A DNA stretch of 44,941 nucleotides from Lachnospiraceae bacterium UBA3762 (GCA_002371615.1 DFGA01000054.1:1-44941); one strand, 5' to 3'; positions 26,343 to 34,126 are shown, numbered from the stretch's first letter. Made by a program: numbers and translations. Notes: generated by a model not told the origin, from the sequence alone.

Positions 26343-26653
26343 ATTACCGCCTCCGTAACAAGATCCGCAGTTATATTACCGCTGTCTGTCTCCGCCTGTC
26401 TGTATTCATTGGCTATATCCGTCAGCGAATCGGAATGTTTTCTGATAAGGGCATAAAGCTTGTTCATATCGTCCGAAAGCGCGGCAAACTTGTTAGCAAA
26501 ACCGGTTGCGGCCTCGCCCTGCCATACAGGCTTAAGGCTGTCGACAATTGATATCATCTCTTCTGTCAGGCTTCTTACATTTGCTTCCGTATTCTGAAAA
26601 TCACCTGCCGCCTCAATCAGTTTCTCTGGTGTAACTTTAAGCATAGTATTCAT
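26339..26653 (-). CDS. WXG100 protein (WQG), EsxA-like
   Basis: 104 residues, the size of EsxA-type substrates. Two helices are separated by the WQG turn at about residues 44-46 (KPVWQGEAATGFANKF), and the C-terminal part carries YRQAE, which fits the YxxxD/E secretion signal. GGAGGG lies 7 bases before the ATG, whose first base is the last base of the upstream stop. Most EsxA-like of the four WXG100 proteins here. It is expected to form a dimer and be exported by the EssC-type ATPase. Confidence 0.9.
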   Translation of the reverse strand: MNTMLKVTPEKLIEAAGDFQNTEANVRSLTEEMISIVDSLKPVWQGEAATGFANKFAALSDDMNKLYALIRKHSDSLTDIANEYRQAETDSGNITADLVTEAVI

Positions 26654-26940
26654 TACATAACCCTCCCTAAATTCTTTTCTTCCGCAAGATCATACCTTTG
26701 TGCTATTGTCTCAATCGCATTCAGGTAACGGATTATCGTATCCGCAAAGGAATCCATCTGCCCCGAGCTTCTGATGAATTCCCCATGAAACTTATCATTT
26801 GCCTCTCCTTCCCACATCGACTTGAGCGCAGTTTCTTTTGCACACAGGTTCTCCTTCTCCTGTCTGAATCTTTGAACAAGACTCAAAAGTTCATCTTTTT
26901 TTGCTCTTAGCTGTCTGCTGTCCACTTGATAGAATGACAT
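26653..26940 (-). CDS. WXG100 protein (WEG)
   Basis: 95 residues with a helix-turn-helix hairpin centred on WEG (LKSMWEGEANDKFHGEF, around residues 43-45) and a C-terminal YDLAE that fits YxxxD/E. AAGGAG lies 11 bases upstream. It is immediately followed by the WQG protein (one-base overlap), which makes these two likely heterodimer partners. Expected to be exported by the adjacent EssC-type machine. Confidence 0.9.
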   Translation of the reverse strand: MSFYQVDSRQLRAKKDELLSLVQRFRQEKENLCAKETALKSMWEGEANDKFHGEFIRSSGQMDSFADTIIRYLNAIETIAQRYDLAEEKNLGRVM

Positions 26941-26987
26941 ACGTTATTTTTCTCCTTTCTGGTTGACATAAATACCGACTACTATAG

Positions 26988-27293
26988 TCAATATATCATA
27001 TTTACAGCTGATTTCTCAGCCCGGTACACAATATTTGCAGTAGCTCTTATATTCTTGGCAGTGTTCACCAAATCCTCTGCAGTTCTGTAAATCTCGGCTG
27101 TTGTATTCCTCCCGGCAAGCTCGATTGACTCACTTGAATCACCTCTCCAGTTATTCCTGAGTATCAGAAAAGCGGATTCGATTCCGTTATTGGCAATCCG
27201 GCTCAGATCATCGGCCAGTCTGTCAAGTTCTTTTGCCTGATCCATTGCCCGAAGGTAATCCATCTCTATCTCATATTTTGTTTTTTCTCTCAT
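26988..27293 (-). CDS. WXG100-like protein (WRG)
   Basis: 101 residues, all predicted helical, with a central turn NNWRGDSSESI (WRG). No clear YxxxD/E is seen at the C-terminus, so it could be the partner that depends on a signal in another subunit. The start has AGGAG 9 bases upstream and overlaps the previous gene by 23 bases, which suggests strict coupling with the WNG protein. Which of the other WXG100 proteins it pairs with is unknown. Confidence 0.78.
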   Translation of the reverse strand: MREKTKYEIEMDYLRAMDQAKELDRLADDLSRIANNGIESAFLILRNNWRGDSSESIELAGRNTTAEIYRTAEDLVNTAKNIRATANIVYRAEKSAVNMIY

Positions 27294-27588
27294 GCATATA
27301 ATCTCCTATCAGTCTTTGTACTTCTCTCTCATTTTGAATATACATATCCAGCACGTTACGGAGTATCTCCAGCGTTTTTCTGATCCTTCCGAGAAACAGT
27401 CCTATGTCGGTAAGGTCCTTTGCCACAGCTGCCATATAGGCTTCATTGACATTTCCGTTCCAGAAAATATCCGTATTTGCCGTGTATTCGGCTATTGTCC
27501 CTATTTCCTCGTTAAGCCTGATATAGAGTTCGGACAGCAAGACCGTCTTGTCCCGTAAAAGTCTGTAATCAATCTCAAGGATCCCCAT
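27271..27588 (-). CDS. WXG100-like protein (WNG)
   Basis: 105 residues, helical, with the turn DIFWNGNVNEAY (WNG) near residue 44 and YIQNE near the C-terminus, which fits YxxxD/E. It overlaps the YukD-like gene by 14 bases and the next WXG100 gene by 23 bases. It is more divergent than the two downstream family members, with a Trp-Asn-Gly turn in place of Trp-x-Gly forms common in EsxA. It could be a structural or substrate subunit. Confidence 0.78.
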   Translation of the reverse strand: MGILEIDYRLLRDKTVLLSELYIRLNEEIGTIAEYTANTDIFWNGNVNEAYMAAVAKDLTDIGLFLGRIRKTLEILRNVLDMYIQNEREVQRLIGDYMHERKNKI

Positions 27589-27805
27589 TGTCGATTATCA
27601 CCCCGCTTCCTGTATACATTCCCGCCTCAGTCAAAGTCATGTCATCGGTCACATTTTTTTCCTGTGTAAGCATCAGTATATTGTCATATTTGACCTTGTA
27701 AAAACGTGACAAAAAGCATTTAAATTCTTTTACGGTCATTTTTTCACCGACTCTTACGCAAAGTCTTTTATTATACTTCGGCAGAATTAATTCAATAGAT
27801 ATCAT
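27575..27805 (-). CDS. yukD: YukD/EsaB-like ubiquitin-fold protein
   Basis: 76 residues, the usual size. It begins MISIELILPKYNKRLCVRV and ends with a GSGVIIDNG-type strand, fitting the ubiquitin-like fold of YukD and EsaB. The order EssC, then YukD, then WXG100 proteins is that of type VIIb gene clusters. These proteins are cytoplasmic regulators or core parts of the secretion system. Sequence similarity is low, as is normal for this family, so the call rests on size, fold pattern and position. Confidence 0.75.
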   Translation of the reverse strand: MISIELILPKYNKRLCVRVGEKMTVKEFKCFLSRFYKVKYDNILMLTQEKNVTDDMTLTEAGMYTGSGVIIDNGDP

Positions 27806-27849
27806 ATGTTACTTAACCTCTGTTTTGTAAGTGATGCGAGTTATCCACA

Positions 27850-29331
27850 TTAGATTTCAACCGGAAAGATCACGTCTCCGAAGAAGTGATTTTCGTCGAA
27901 TTTAACCACTGTTGCATAACCTCTGCTTTGTGATTTTTGCATTTGCGAATATGTCAGATACGAATAATCAAATACCCTGTTTTCGTCTAATTTACCTCCC
28001 AAAGTTATTCCGTAAATGTGCCTGCACATATCCTCAAATACTCTCCTGCCCGCAAACCTCATTTTGGCTTCGTTATCAATTATCCCAATGACGAGTTTTT
28101 CGTCCTCTGCTTTACTGTTTGCCGCAAAGTGGTTAGAAAGGTACCCCGCCAGTTCTTCCTCTTCGTCTTCGCTCCTTGCCTTATCGTAAAAATCATCAAG
28201 TATCTTCGTTATACTCTCCACTGTCACTATCAGTTTTTCTTCCGTTGCTCTTAAGGCTGATATAAGTGCCTCGTATGACTGCACATAAATGCAGGGAATG
28301 CCGTATCTTGCGGCAGTTATCGATATGTTAAACAGAAGCGTGTGTCTTCCGCTGTATGCCCTTCCGTATATAAGTACGCAGTTCAGATCTTTGGCGGGAA
28401 ATCCGTATATCTTCCCGCTCCTTTTCTCGTATCCCACAGGAAGGGTGCTACAACTGCCACACAGCTTATTATTTGCAGAGGTGATAAGATCATCAAGTGT
28501 CGCTCTCTTCGGTACATGCGGAAACTTTGCCGCACTTACTTCCTGCGGAGGGGATTTTCCCAAATGTTCCCCGGTCTTTACAGCCTGGAATTCCAATGGT
28601 ACCCCTTCACGAACACCGATTCCTCTCCCCGGAATATACATGACCTGCGGAATATCCCTCGGTGAAGCCTTAAGATATTGGGATATCGTGTATGGGTCTT
28701 CGTCTCCGAGAAACAGATAAGTATCAAAGAGTCTTGATGCCTTCCCTGCGGGCACTTCACATGATGATGCTATGACCGTGATATTTACTGTTTTTCCCGA
28801 TGTAAGAATGCGTATGATACGTTCCCGAAAGTCATCCGATGATTTTTCTATACTGTCAAATCCGTCAAATACAAGCATTACCCGGGAGCCGGGGTCATTT
28901 TCCGCATCCTTATTCATCCTTCTTGCGGTCAGCAACTCCTCAATAAAGATCATAAGCCTGTCTATATCATCAGTATCCTCTTCAGGAATATAACCGCCGC
29001 AACACCTTTTAATACTCTGATCCTTAAGTCTGCCTCCTCCGTGATCAATTATGTAAACCGATACATCCTCAGGGATCTGTTCCAGGATTGTATGAATCAT
29101 CTCGCTTTTACCGCTTCCGCTTCTTCCGGCAATAAGTGTATGTCCCATCTTTTCTGCTTCGAACACAACCTTTTCATAGGTCTGCATGTACGGATTGTCA
29201 AAGACGGCGAATGCCTCATCGTCTTCAATAATATAAGGGAGCACCGGAAGATACAGTCTTGCCGGTTTGGGAATATTCATCAGTTTTACAGCTTCTTTGA
29301 CCGAATTAATAGACATCTCAAGCCATGTCAT
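27850..29331 (-). CDS. EssC-like ATPase, C-terminal half (D2-D3)
   Basis: 493 residues. The second FtsK/SpoIIIE-type ATPase domain has an intact P-loop (Gly69 to Ser76, GRSGSGKS) and Walker B VMLVFDGFDS near 151-160. The third domain keeps only a degenerate P-loop (GRAYSGRHT, 323-331), with Arg-His where Gly-Lys is needed, so it probably does not hydrolyse ATP. In most Firmicutes this part is fused to the first ATPase domain as one EssC. Here it starts with its own GGAGG 9 bases before the ATG and overlaps the upstream gene by 14 bases, like the EccCa/EccCb split of mycobacterial ESX-1. It should drive export and recognise WXG100 cargo. Confidence 0.85.
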   Translation of the reverse strand: MTWLEMSINSVKEAVKLMNIPKPARLYLPVLPYIIEDDEAFAVFDNPYMQTYEKVVFEAEKMGHTLIAGRSGSGKSEMIHTILEQIPEDVSVYIIDHGGGRLKDQSIKRCCGGYIPEEDTDDIDRLMIFIEELLTARRMNKDAENDPGSRVMLVFDGFDSIEKSSDDFRERIIRILTSGKTVNITVIASSCEVPAGKASRLFDTYLFLGDEDPYTISQYLKASPRDIPQVMYIPGRGIGVREGVPLEFQAVKTGEHLGKSPPQEVSAAKFPHVPKRATLDDLITSANNKLCGSCSTLPVGYEKRSGKIYGFPAKDLNCVLIYGRAYSGRHTLLFNISITAARYGIPCIYVQSYEALISALRATEEKLIVTVESITKILDDFYDKARSEDEEEELAGYLSNHFAANSKAEDEKLVIGIIDNEAKMRFAGRRVFEDMCRHIYGITLGGKLDENRVFDYSYLTYSQMQKSQSRGYATVVKFDENHFFGDVIFPVEI

Positions 29332-31531
29332 ACTGTATTTCCTCCTCTTTCAGCCAGAAATCCTTATAAATATGCGGCCTTATCCTTCCCGAAGATACAT
29401 CGCACATGGCATATCCGCTTTGAAAGCATGTGAAGATCTCGTCATTTCCGACCTGAAGAAAAGCCCTTCCGCATTCTTTTATAAATGTGGCATCCTCTCT
29501 TCGGAGCATATCCATTGAATCCGCCCTGTCTACAAGTCTGAGTGCAATTCTGAACCTCGAATTGGCGCGGATCCTGTCATCAACAACTCCCGCCGGTTTC
29601 TGGGTGGCAAGGATCAGGTGCATTCCAAGGCTCCTTCCCACCTGGGATACGCTTATAAGCCTGTCCATAAAATCCGGCTCCTCCTTCCGAAGTTCTGCAA
29701 ATTCATCAACTATGATAAATATATGGGGAAGGGGCTCGCTTACACACCCGGCATCATACAGCCGTGTATAGTCGTTTATATTATTCACGCCCGATTCCGA
29801 AAAAATCCTTTGTCTGCGCGTGTTTTCACTTTTAAGTGCTATCTCGGCCCTCTTGGATTCGGCCTTGGACAAATTCGAGATACTTCCGATCAGATGCGGC
29901 AGTTCGGCAAAAAGATTCGACATTCCTCCACCCTTATAATCTATCAGGAAAAATGCTGCTTTATCGGGAGGATAGCCAAGTGCAAGGGACAAAATCAGAG
30001 TCGTTAACAGCTCACTCTTTCCGCTCCCGGTTGTTCCGGCAACAAGTCCGTGCGGCCCCGATGCCCTTTCATGCAGATCAAGTATCAGCTTTACTCCTCT
30101 TTCCGCAATTCCGATAGGAGCTTCGATCTTACCGGTTATATCGCATTTTTTGTAATTTGCGATTATATTTTGTACTGTCTCCTTACCCTCATCAGCAAAT
30201 AAACCTTCAAAGAGTGCCCCGAAAGGAACATTATCCGGAACCGGTTCATCATCCGTCACTCCCCATATTTGAGACATTCTCCCCGCATATGAATAACAAA
30301 GCTGGGGCGAGAGCTCATCAAATACTACGCCTTCGTTAACGTTTATTACCGTATCCACACCGGAAGGAAAATCATCGCCATATCGTATAAGAATAACCAT
30401 ATCACCTGCTTCTGCCCTCTCAAACGCAAGACGGGCATCATCCGTAACGGTAAGACACTTTTTATTCTCTTCATCCTGCAACGGATATTCGGTCCGAAAG
30501 TGAGGCAGAATAGCCGTCCACATATAATAACAGCTGGTATTTTCCTGCATTTTAACCATCATTATTAGCTTATCCGGCGGTATAACGGAAGCGATCCTTA
30601 CGAGCAGAGCGGCAAGTATCCTCCTGTCTTTCTCATTCGACAGCCTCACTCCTGCAACCGTTCCCGCACTGATCTGCTCTATAACCGGAGCCGGTCCGAT
30701 GAACTCGTATTTTGAAGCAAGTCTTTGAGGCAGCTCTCTTAAGGAATCATCGACCTGGACAAACCTCTCTTTAGGCACCGATACAATAACCGGATTCTTA
30801 ATACGACCGGTTCCGAGCCTCACACCGACCGGCTCCATCCCGTCCGTGTATGTATTCCACAAAGATGCCGGGGCGCTTTCCACGGAAAACACTTCTTTTG
30901 CATCGGGATAACAGTATATAAGATCATGTACGGTCTCTCTGATCGCCTTCTGTATTCTTTCCTCACATTCATCGAGATATGATATATACGCATTTCTTCT
31001 GCGTCTTTCGTCAGCTCTTGCCTTTCTTACTCTGGCCAGAACATTTGCAATTGCCCATACAGCTGCAAACACGGATGAAAGAACGGCGATCGACCTTCCT
31101 ACTCCGAGGATCATCGGTATGGTCATAGTAAGGGCGGGTCCTGCCGCAAGCATTACCGATGGCTTTTCCGGAGCCTTTCTTGGGGGCGGAGCCTCTATAT
31201 CCACCGTCACATGATCCGGCATGGTCTTTTTTACCGTACGTCTTACAAACTCTGTTTTTTCGTACCCTTCTCCTATCCAAACAAACTCCTTTCTTCCCAC
31301 CCGGATAGTATCACCGCTCCTTACATGGCATTTGTACCCTTTTCCTACGTGTACTCCCCTCACGATCGCTCCCATGCCCCCGTTCACCGTAAGACATGCA
31401 ACATCCGGAGTTACAGGTTCAAACAGGAGATGAAGCCTTGATACAGCAGGATCCGGCAATACAAGATCACATCCCGGATCTCTTCCCACCGTATAACGCG
31501 GCAGGCAGGCAGAAACATATAAAAAATCCAT
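29318..31531 (-). CDS. essC: EssC-like ATPase, N-terminal half (FHA - TM - D1)
   Basis: 737 residues, first gene of the operon. One FHA domain (about 1-90, YTVGRDPGCDLVL and SRLHLLF) is followed by two membrane helices (about 124-142 and 147-166), a long linker domain, and the first ATPase domain with P-loop GTTGSGKS (499-506), Walker B IIVDEF (606-611) and LATQKP. EssC usually has two FHA domains and three ATPase domains, so this protein is both short at the front and cut after D1. GGAG lies 6 bases before the ATG. It is the motor of the WXG100 secretion machine in the cytoplasmic membrane. EssA, EssB and EsaA are not seen in the operon. Confidence 0.88.
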   Translation of the reverse strand: MDFLYVSACLPRYTVGRDPGCDLVLPDPAVSRLHLLFEPVTPDVACLTVNGGMGAIVRGVHVGKGYKCHVRSGDTIRVGRKEFVWIGEGYEKTEFVRRTVKKTMPDHVTVDIEAPPPRKAPEKPSVMLAAGPALTMTIPMILGVGRSIAVLSSVFAAVWAIANVLARVRKARADERRRRNAYISYLDECEERIQKAIRETVHDLIYCYPDAKEVFSVESAPASLWNTYTDGMEPVGVRLGTGRIKNPVIVSVPKERFVQVDDSLRELPQRLASKYEFIGPAPVIEQISAGTVAGVRLSNEKDRRILAALLVRIASVIPPDKLIMMVKMQENTSCYYMWTAILPHFRTEYPLQDEENKKCLTVTDDARLAFERAEAGDMVILIRYGDDFPSGVDTVINVNEGVVFDELSPQLCYSYAGRMSQIWGVTDDEPVPDNVPFGALFEGLFADEGKETVQNIIANYKKCDITGKIEAPIGIAERGVKLILDLHERASGPHGLVAGTTGSGKSELLTTLILSLALGYPPDKAAFFLIDYKGGGMSNLFAELPHLIGSISNLSKAESKRAEIALKSENTRRQRIFSESGVNNINDYTRLYDAGCVSEPLPHIFIIVDEFAELRKEEPDFMDRLISVSQVGRSLGMHLILATQKPAGVVDDRIRANSRFRIALRLVDRADSMDMLRREDATFIKECGRAFLQVGNDEIFTCFQSGYAMCDVSSGRIRPHIYKDFWLKEEEIQYDMA

Positions 31532-31561
31532 TAACTACTCCAAAAACAATTAATAAAAAAA

Positions 31562-31694
31562 TCAGGAATCATTGCGATGCGTCCAACGCATGATACGAAA
31601 TAAGTCAGGACTTATCCTGCAGACTACCCTGATGCGGGAGTCGAAATGAACCTTACCGGTTCGTATGACGCATAATATCATACGGTCCGGCAAG
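31562..31694. ncRNA. Structured intergenic region ahead of secretion operon
   Basis: Four hairpins lie in 133 bases between the PfpI gene and essC: ATGCG/CGCAT (31577-31591), ATAAGT/ACTTAT (31600-31615), GACT-A-CCC/GGGAGTC (31622-31642), and a long stem of CTTACCGG with CCGGCAAG plus CGTATGA with TCATACG (31652-31694). The loop of the last stem holds GACGCAT, which can pair with ATGCGTC near 31577, so a pseudoknot is possible. On the minus strand seven T follow at 31561-31555, as in an attenuator. It matches no riboswitch class known to me. Transcribed strand uncertain; the minus strand, as essC leader, is favoured by context. Confidence 0.5.
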
Positions 31695-31754
31695 GTGCAA
31701 TATCTGAAAAATAGACAAACAAAAAAGAGAATTTTCTGTAAATATTAACAACGA

Positions 31755-32300
31755 TCAGCCAACGACCGAGGCCCGTATCTCATCTGATTTTTCCTTCCCG
31801 CAAAGAAGTGTGATGAGTTCACACGCAAAATCCAAAGCTGTCCCCAAACCGCGTGAAGTAGTGATATTTTTATCGGTAACAACTGTTTTTATAACAGGTG
31901 TTGCTCCATCCATCATGTTCTCCAATCCGGGATAGCAGGTAGCCTTCTTACCTTTCAGAAGACCTTTTGATCCAAGTATCCTTGCCGGTGCCGCACAGAT
32001 CGCGGCAATTCTTTTTTTCTGCCCGTTTTGCTCATCAACCATATCCATAAGTTCCCGGCATTCAAGCAGATTGACCGTTCCCGGCATACCACCCGGAAGA
32101 ACAATTATATCCGCCATTCCCGTATCGACCCCGTCTATCGTTATATCGGCCTTTACCTCAATAGCACGCGCTCCCGTTACATTCTTCCTGTCCGGATATA
32201 TAGATACAGTCTTGACCTCTACTCCGGCACGCCTTAAAAGATCAACCGGAGTAAGCGCTTCTATTTCCTCAAATCCGTCTGCCAAAAATACATAAACCAT
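31755..32300 (-). CDS. DJ-1/PfpI-family protein
   Basis: 181 residues from the ATG at 32300 with AGGAG 7 bases upstream; a longer open frame of 19 codons has no support. The fold signature is complete: VFLADGFEEIEALTPVDLLRRAG, LPGGMPG, and the reactive Cys102 in AAICAAPARIL. DJ-1/PfpI proteins include ThiJ-like, glyoxalase III and stress-response members; the exact activity cannot be told. It lies between the secretion operon and the divergent zur operon and appears monocistronic. Confidence 0.88.
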   Translation of the reverse strand: MVYVFLADGFEEIEALTPVDLLRRAGVEVKTVSIYPDRKNVTGARAIEVKADITIDGVDTGMADIIVLPGGMPGTVNLLECRELMDMVDEQNGQKKRIAAICAAPARILGSKGLLKGKKATCYPGLENMMDGATPVIKTVVTDKNITTSRGLGTALDFACELITLLCGKEKSDEIRASVVG

Positions 32301-32391
32301 AATTAATCTCCTTCCCTGAATGAAAGCCGATCCATAGTTAATCATCTTCAGCATCAATTATAACCACAAGAATTCACTGAGTCTATATCAT

Positions 32392-32464
32392 AATTTGAAA
32401 ATCGTTCCCAAATTCATTGACAAATCCGCGGTGCGGTTTTATAATCGGGAACAGTTCCCAAATT
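32392..32464 (+). promoter_or_regulatory. Zur-operon promoter with two operator-like sites
   Basis: A consensus promoter is present: TTGACA (32417-32422), a 17-base spacer, TATAAT (32440-32445). GTTCCCAAATT occurs twice, at 32404-32414 and 32454-32464, on either side of it. The downstream copy belongs to a palindrome GGGAACAGTTCCC (32447-32459) at the likely start site, and the upstream one is bounded by AATTTG and CAAATT arms (32392-32414). The layout fits repression by the Fur-family protein encoded next; the site differs from the classic Bacillus Zur box. Confidence 0.65.
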
Positions 32465-32484
32465 AGTATTACCCGTAAATATCC

Positions 32485-32513
32485 GGAGCGAGCTTTAAAT
32501 AGCGTGGCTCTCA
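32485..32513 (+). other. Short leader-end motif upstream of zur
   Basis: GGAGCGAGCTTTAAATAGCG then TGGCTCTCA matches 33037-33065 upstream of znuA at 25 of 29 bases by eye. It corresponds to the 3' end of the full structured repeat, without its 5' stems, and lies about 20 bases before the zur ATG. Confidence 0.5.
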
Positions 32514-32532
32514 GGAAAGGCAAGGAAGAAAC

Positions 32533-32943
32533 ATGAACCAACGATCAAAATACAAAACAAAACAGCGTGACATATTGCTGTCATATCTTGAGAAGATGCC
32601 GGGACACGTTACAGCCGCCGATGTATGCAGACACTGCAAACAGCAAGGTGAGAACATCGGCCAGTCCACGATATACAGGCAGCTGGAAAGCCTGGTTGAT
32701 GAAGGCCTCATTAATAAGTACATAATAGACGGCAATTCCCCCGCCTGCTTTGAATATGTGGGACCGGATACCCACGCAGATGCTGAGGTCTGCTACCACT
32801 GCAAATGCGAAAAATGCGGGAAACTGATCCATCTGCACTGCGATGAAATAGAGGAGATCCAAAATCATATGCTTAAGGAACACCGGTTCCGCATGGACCC
32901 TCTTCGAACCGTATTCTACGGGCTATGCGAACAATGTATGTGA
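32533..32943 (+). CDS. zur: Fur-family regulator, Zur-like
   Basis: 136 residues. The N-terminal winged helix (about 1-80) has GHVTAADVCRHCKQQGENIGQSTIYRQLESL. The C-terminal metal-binding domain carries a His-rich strand (HADAEVCYHCKCEKCGKLIHLHC) and two CxxC pairs, Cys92/Cys95 and Cys132/Cys135, for structural zinc. It should repress transcription when zinc is plentiful. A zinc-type ABC operon follows directly, which supports Zur over Fur or PerR. The promoter carries two repeated operator-like sites, so it probably represses itself. AAGGA lies 6 bases before the ATG. Confidence 0.85.
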   Translation: MNQRSKYKTKQRDILLSYLEKMPGHVTAADVCRHCKQQGENIGQSTIYRQLESLVDEGLINKYIIDGNSPACFEYVGPDTHADAEVCYHCKCEKCGKLIHLHCDEIEEIQNHMLKEHRFRMDPLRTVFYGLCEQCM

Positions 32944-33066
32944 GGTGGTGTAAAGTTTTTTATGAAAACTTTACAGCACGTAGGCCACGCCCCAGTTATC
33001 TCGTACGAAGTGCGAGATGCCACCCCGGCGAGGGGCGGAGCGAGCTTTTAATGGCATGGCTCTCAA
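32943..33066 (+). repeat. Structured repeat with short ORF, znuA leader (copy A)
   Basis: The first 49 bases are shared with 41678-41630 (minus) with two differences. Stems: TAAAGTTTT (32951-32959) with AAAACTTTA (32965-32973); GCCACGCC (32984-32991) with GGCATGGC (33053-33060), one mismatch; and a 9-base-pair hairpin (32998-33018) with loop GAA; a further CCCC/GGGG hairpin lies at 33023-33035. An open frame MKTLQHVGHA... of 29 codons runs from 32962 to 33051. It lies between zur and znuA in one transcript. Confidence 0.65.
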
Positions 33067-33092
33067 TAATTAAAGAAAACGGAGACAATAAT

Positions 33093-34097
33093 ATGATTAT
33101 GAAAAAGTACATATCGGCATTTATTGCCGCTGCTTTTGCCGTAACTTCCGTTACAGGCTGTGCATCCGGTATGACTCAAAACCCGGGGTCTGCTTCATCC
33201 GGGACGACTGCTGATTCCGGTGATGAGATCAGTATCGTAACGACCATATTCCCCGAATATGACTGGGTAAAGAATATCCTCGGAGATAATCCGGCCGGTG
33301 CAGAGGTTTCAATGCTTCTTGGTAACGGTGTCGACCTTCACAGTTTTCAGCCTACCGCTGAGGATATCATGAAAATATCAAAATGTGACCTGTTTATTTA
33401 TGTAGGAGGCGAATCCGATGAATGGGTGGAGGATGTTCTGGAAGAAGCGGTAAATAAGGATATGGTCGTTATCAATCTTCTTGAGACTCTCGGCCACTCG
33501 GTTAAGGAAGAAGAGATCGTAGAAGGCATGGAAGGACACGATCATGATCACGAGGAGCCGGAGTTCGATGAGCATGTATGGTTGTCGCTCAGGTGCGCAT
33601 CCACACTCACTGACAGTATAGCAAAGGCATTGGGAACTATAGATTCTGCAAATGCTGATCTTTACAAAAATAATGCGGAAGCATATATCGCAAAGTTGTC
33701 GGAACTTGATAAAAAATATGGGGAAACAGTATCGAAAGCTGCCACGAAGACACTTCTCTTCGGCGACCGCTTCCCGTTCAGATATATGACCGATGACTAC
33801 GGCCTTGAATATTATGCTGCGTTTGTTGGCTGTTCAGCCGAGACAGAGGCCAGCTTTGAGACTATATCTTTTCTTGCAAATAAGGTGGACGAACTTAACC
33901 TGCATGCTATAATGACCATCGAGGGAGATAACCATAAGATCGCCCAAACAATTGCGGACACTGCAACAGCTTCCGATATTGAAATCCTTACCATGGATTC
34001 GATGCAGTCGGTAACCTCAAAAGATGTTGATGCAGGGACAACCTACCTTAAGATCATGGAAGATAACCTTGCAGTGCTGGAAAAAGCGCTTAAATGA
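33093..34097 (+). CDS. znuA: Zinc ABC transporter substrate-binding lipoprotein
   Basis: 334 residues from the ATG at 33093, with GGAG 8 bases upstream; the open frame extending back into the repeat and zur is not used. A lipobox signal peptide (VTGCASG) precedes the cluster A-I fold. Metal-binding histidines are in DLHSFQPT, the His/Asp-rich loop HDHDHEEPEFDEHVW, and GDRFPFRYM. It captures zinc (possibly manganese) outside the membrane and delivers it to ZnuBC. Being directly behind zur supports zinc. Confidence 0.92.
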   Translation: MIMKKYISAFIAAAFAVTSVTGCASGMTQNPGSASSGTTADSGDEISIVTTIFPEYDWVKNILGDNPAGAEVSMLLGNGVDLHSFQPTAEDIMKISKCDLFIYVGGESDEWVEDVLEEAVNKDMVVINLLETLGHSVKEEEIVEGMEGHDHDHEEPEFDEHVWLSLRCASTLTDSIAKALGTIDSANADLYKNNAEAYIAKLSELDKKYGETVSKAATKTLLFGDRFPFRYMTDDYGLEYYAAFVGCSAETEASFETISFLANKVDELNLHAIMTIEGDNHKIAQTIADTATASDIEILTMDSMQSVTSKDVDAGTTYLKIMEDNLAVLEKALK

Positions 34098-34126
34098 TAT
34101 ACACTAGAATGGAATGAGGCTTACAT

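Noticed and set aside
29318..29331. EssC split as a sequencing frameshift
   Set aside because: The second gene has its own GGAGG and ATG inside the overlap, which points to a real gene start. Read data would settle it.
31562..31694. Known riboswitch or T-box
   Set aside because: No T-box GGTGG signal and no SAM, TPP, purine, lysine, c-di-GMP or fluoride core sequence was recognised.
32925..33092. Longer N-terminus for the zinc-binding lipoprotein
   Set aside because: It would read through the end of zur and the structured repeat; the ATG at 33093 has GGAG and begins the signal peptide.
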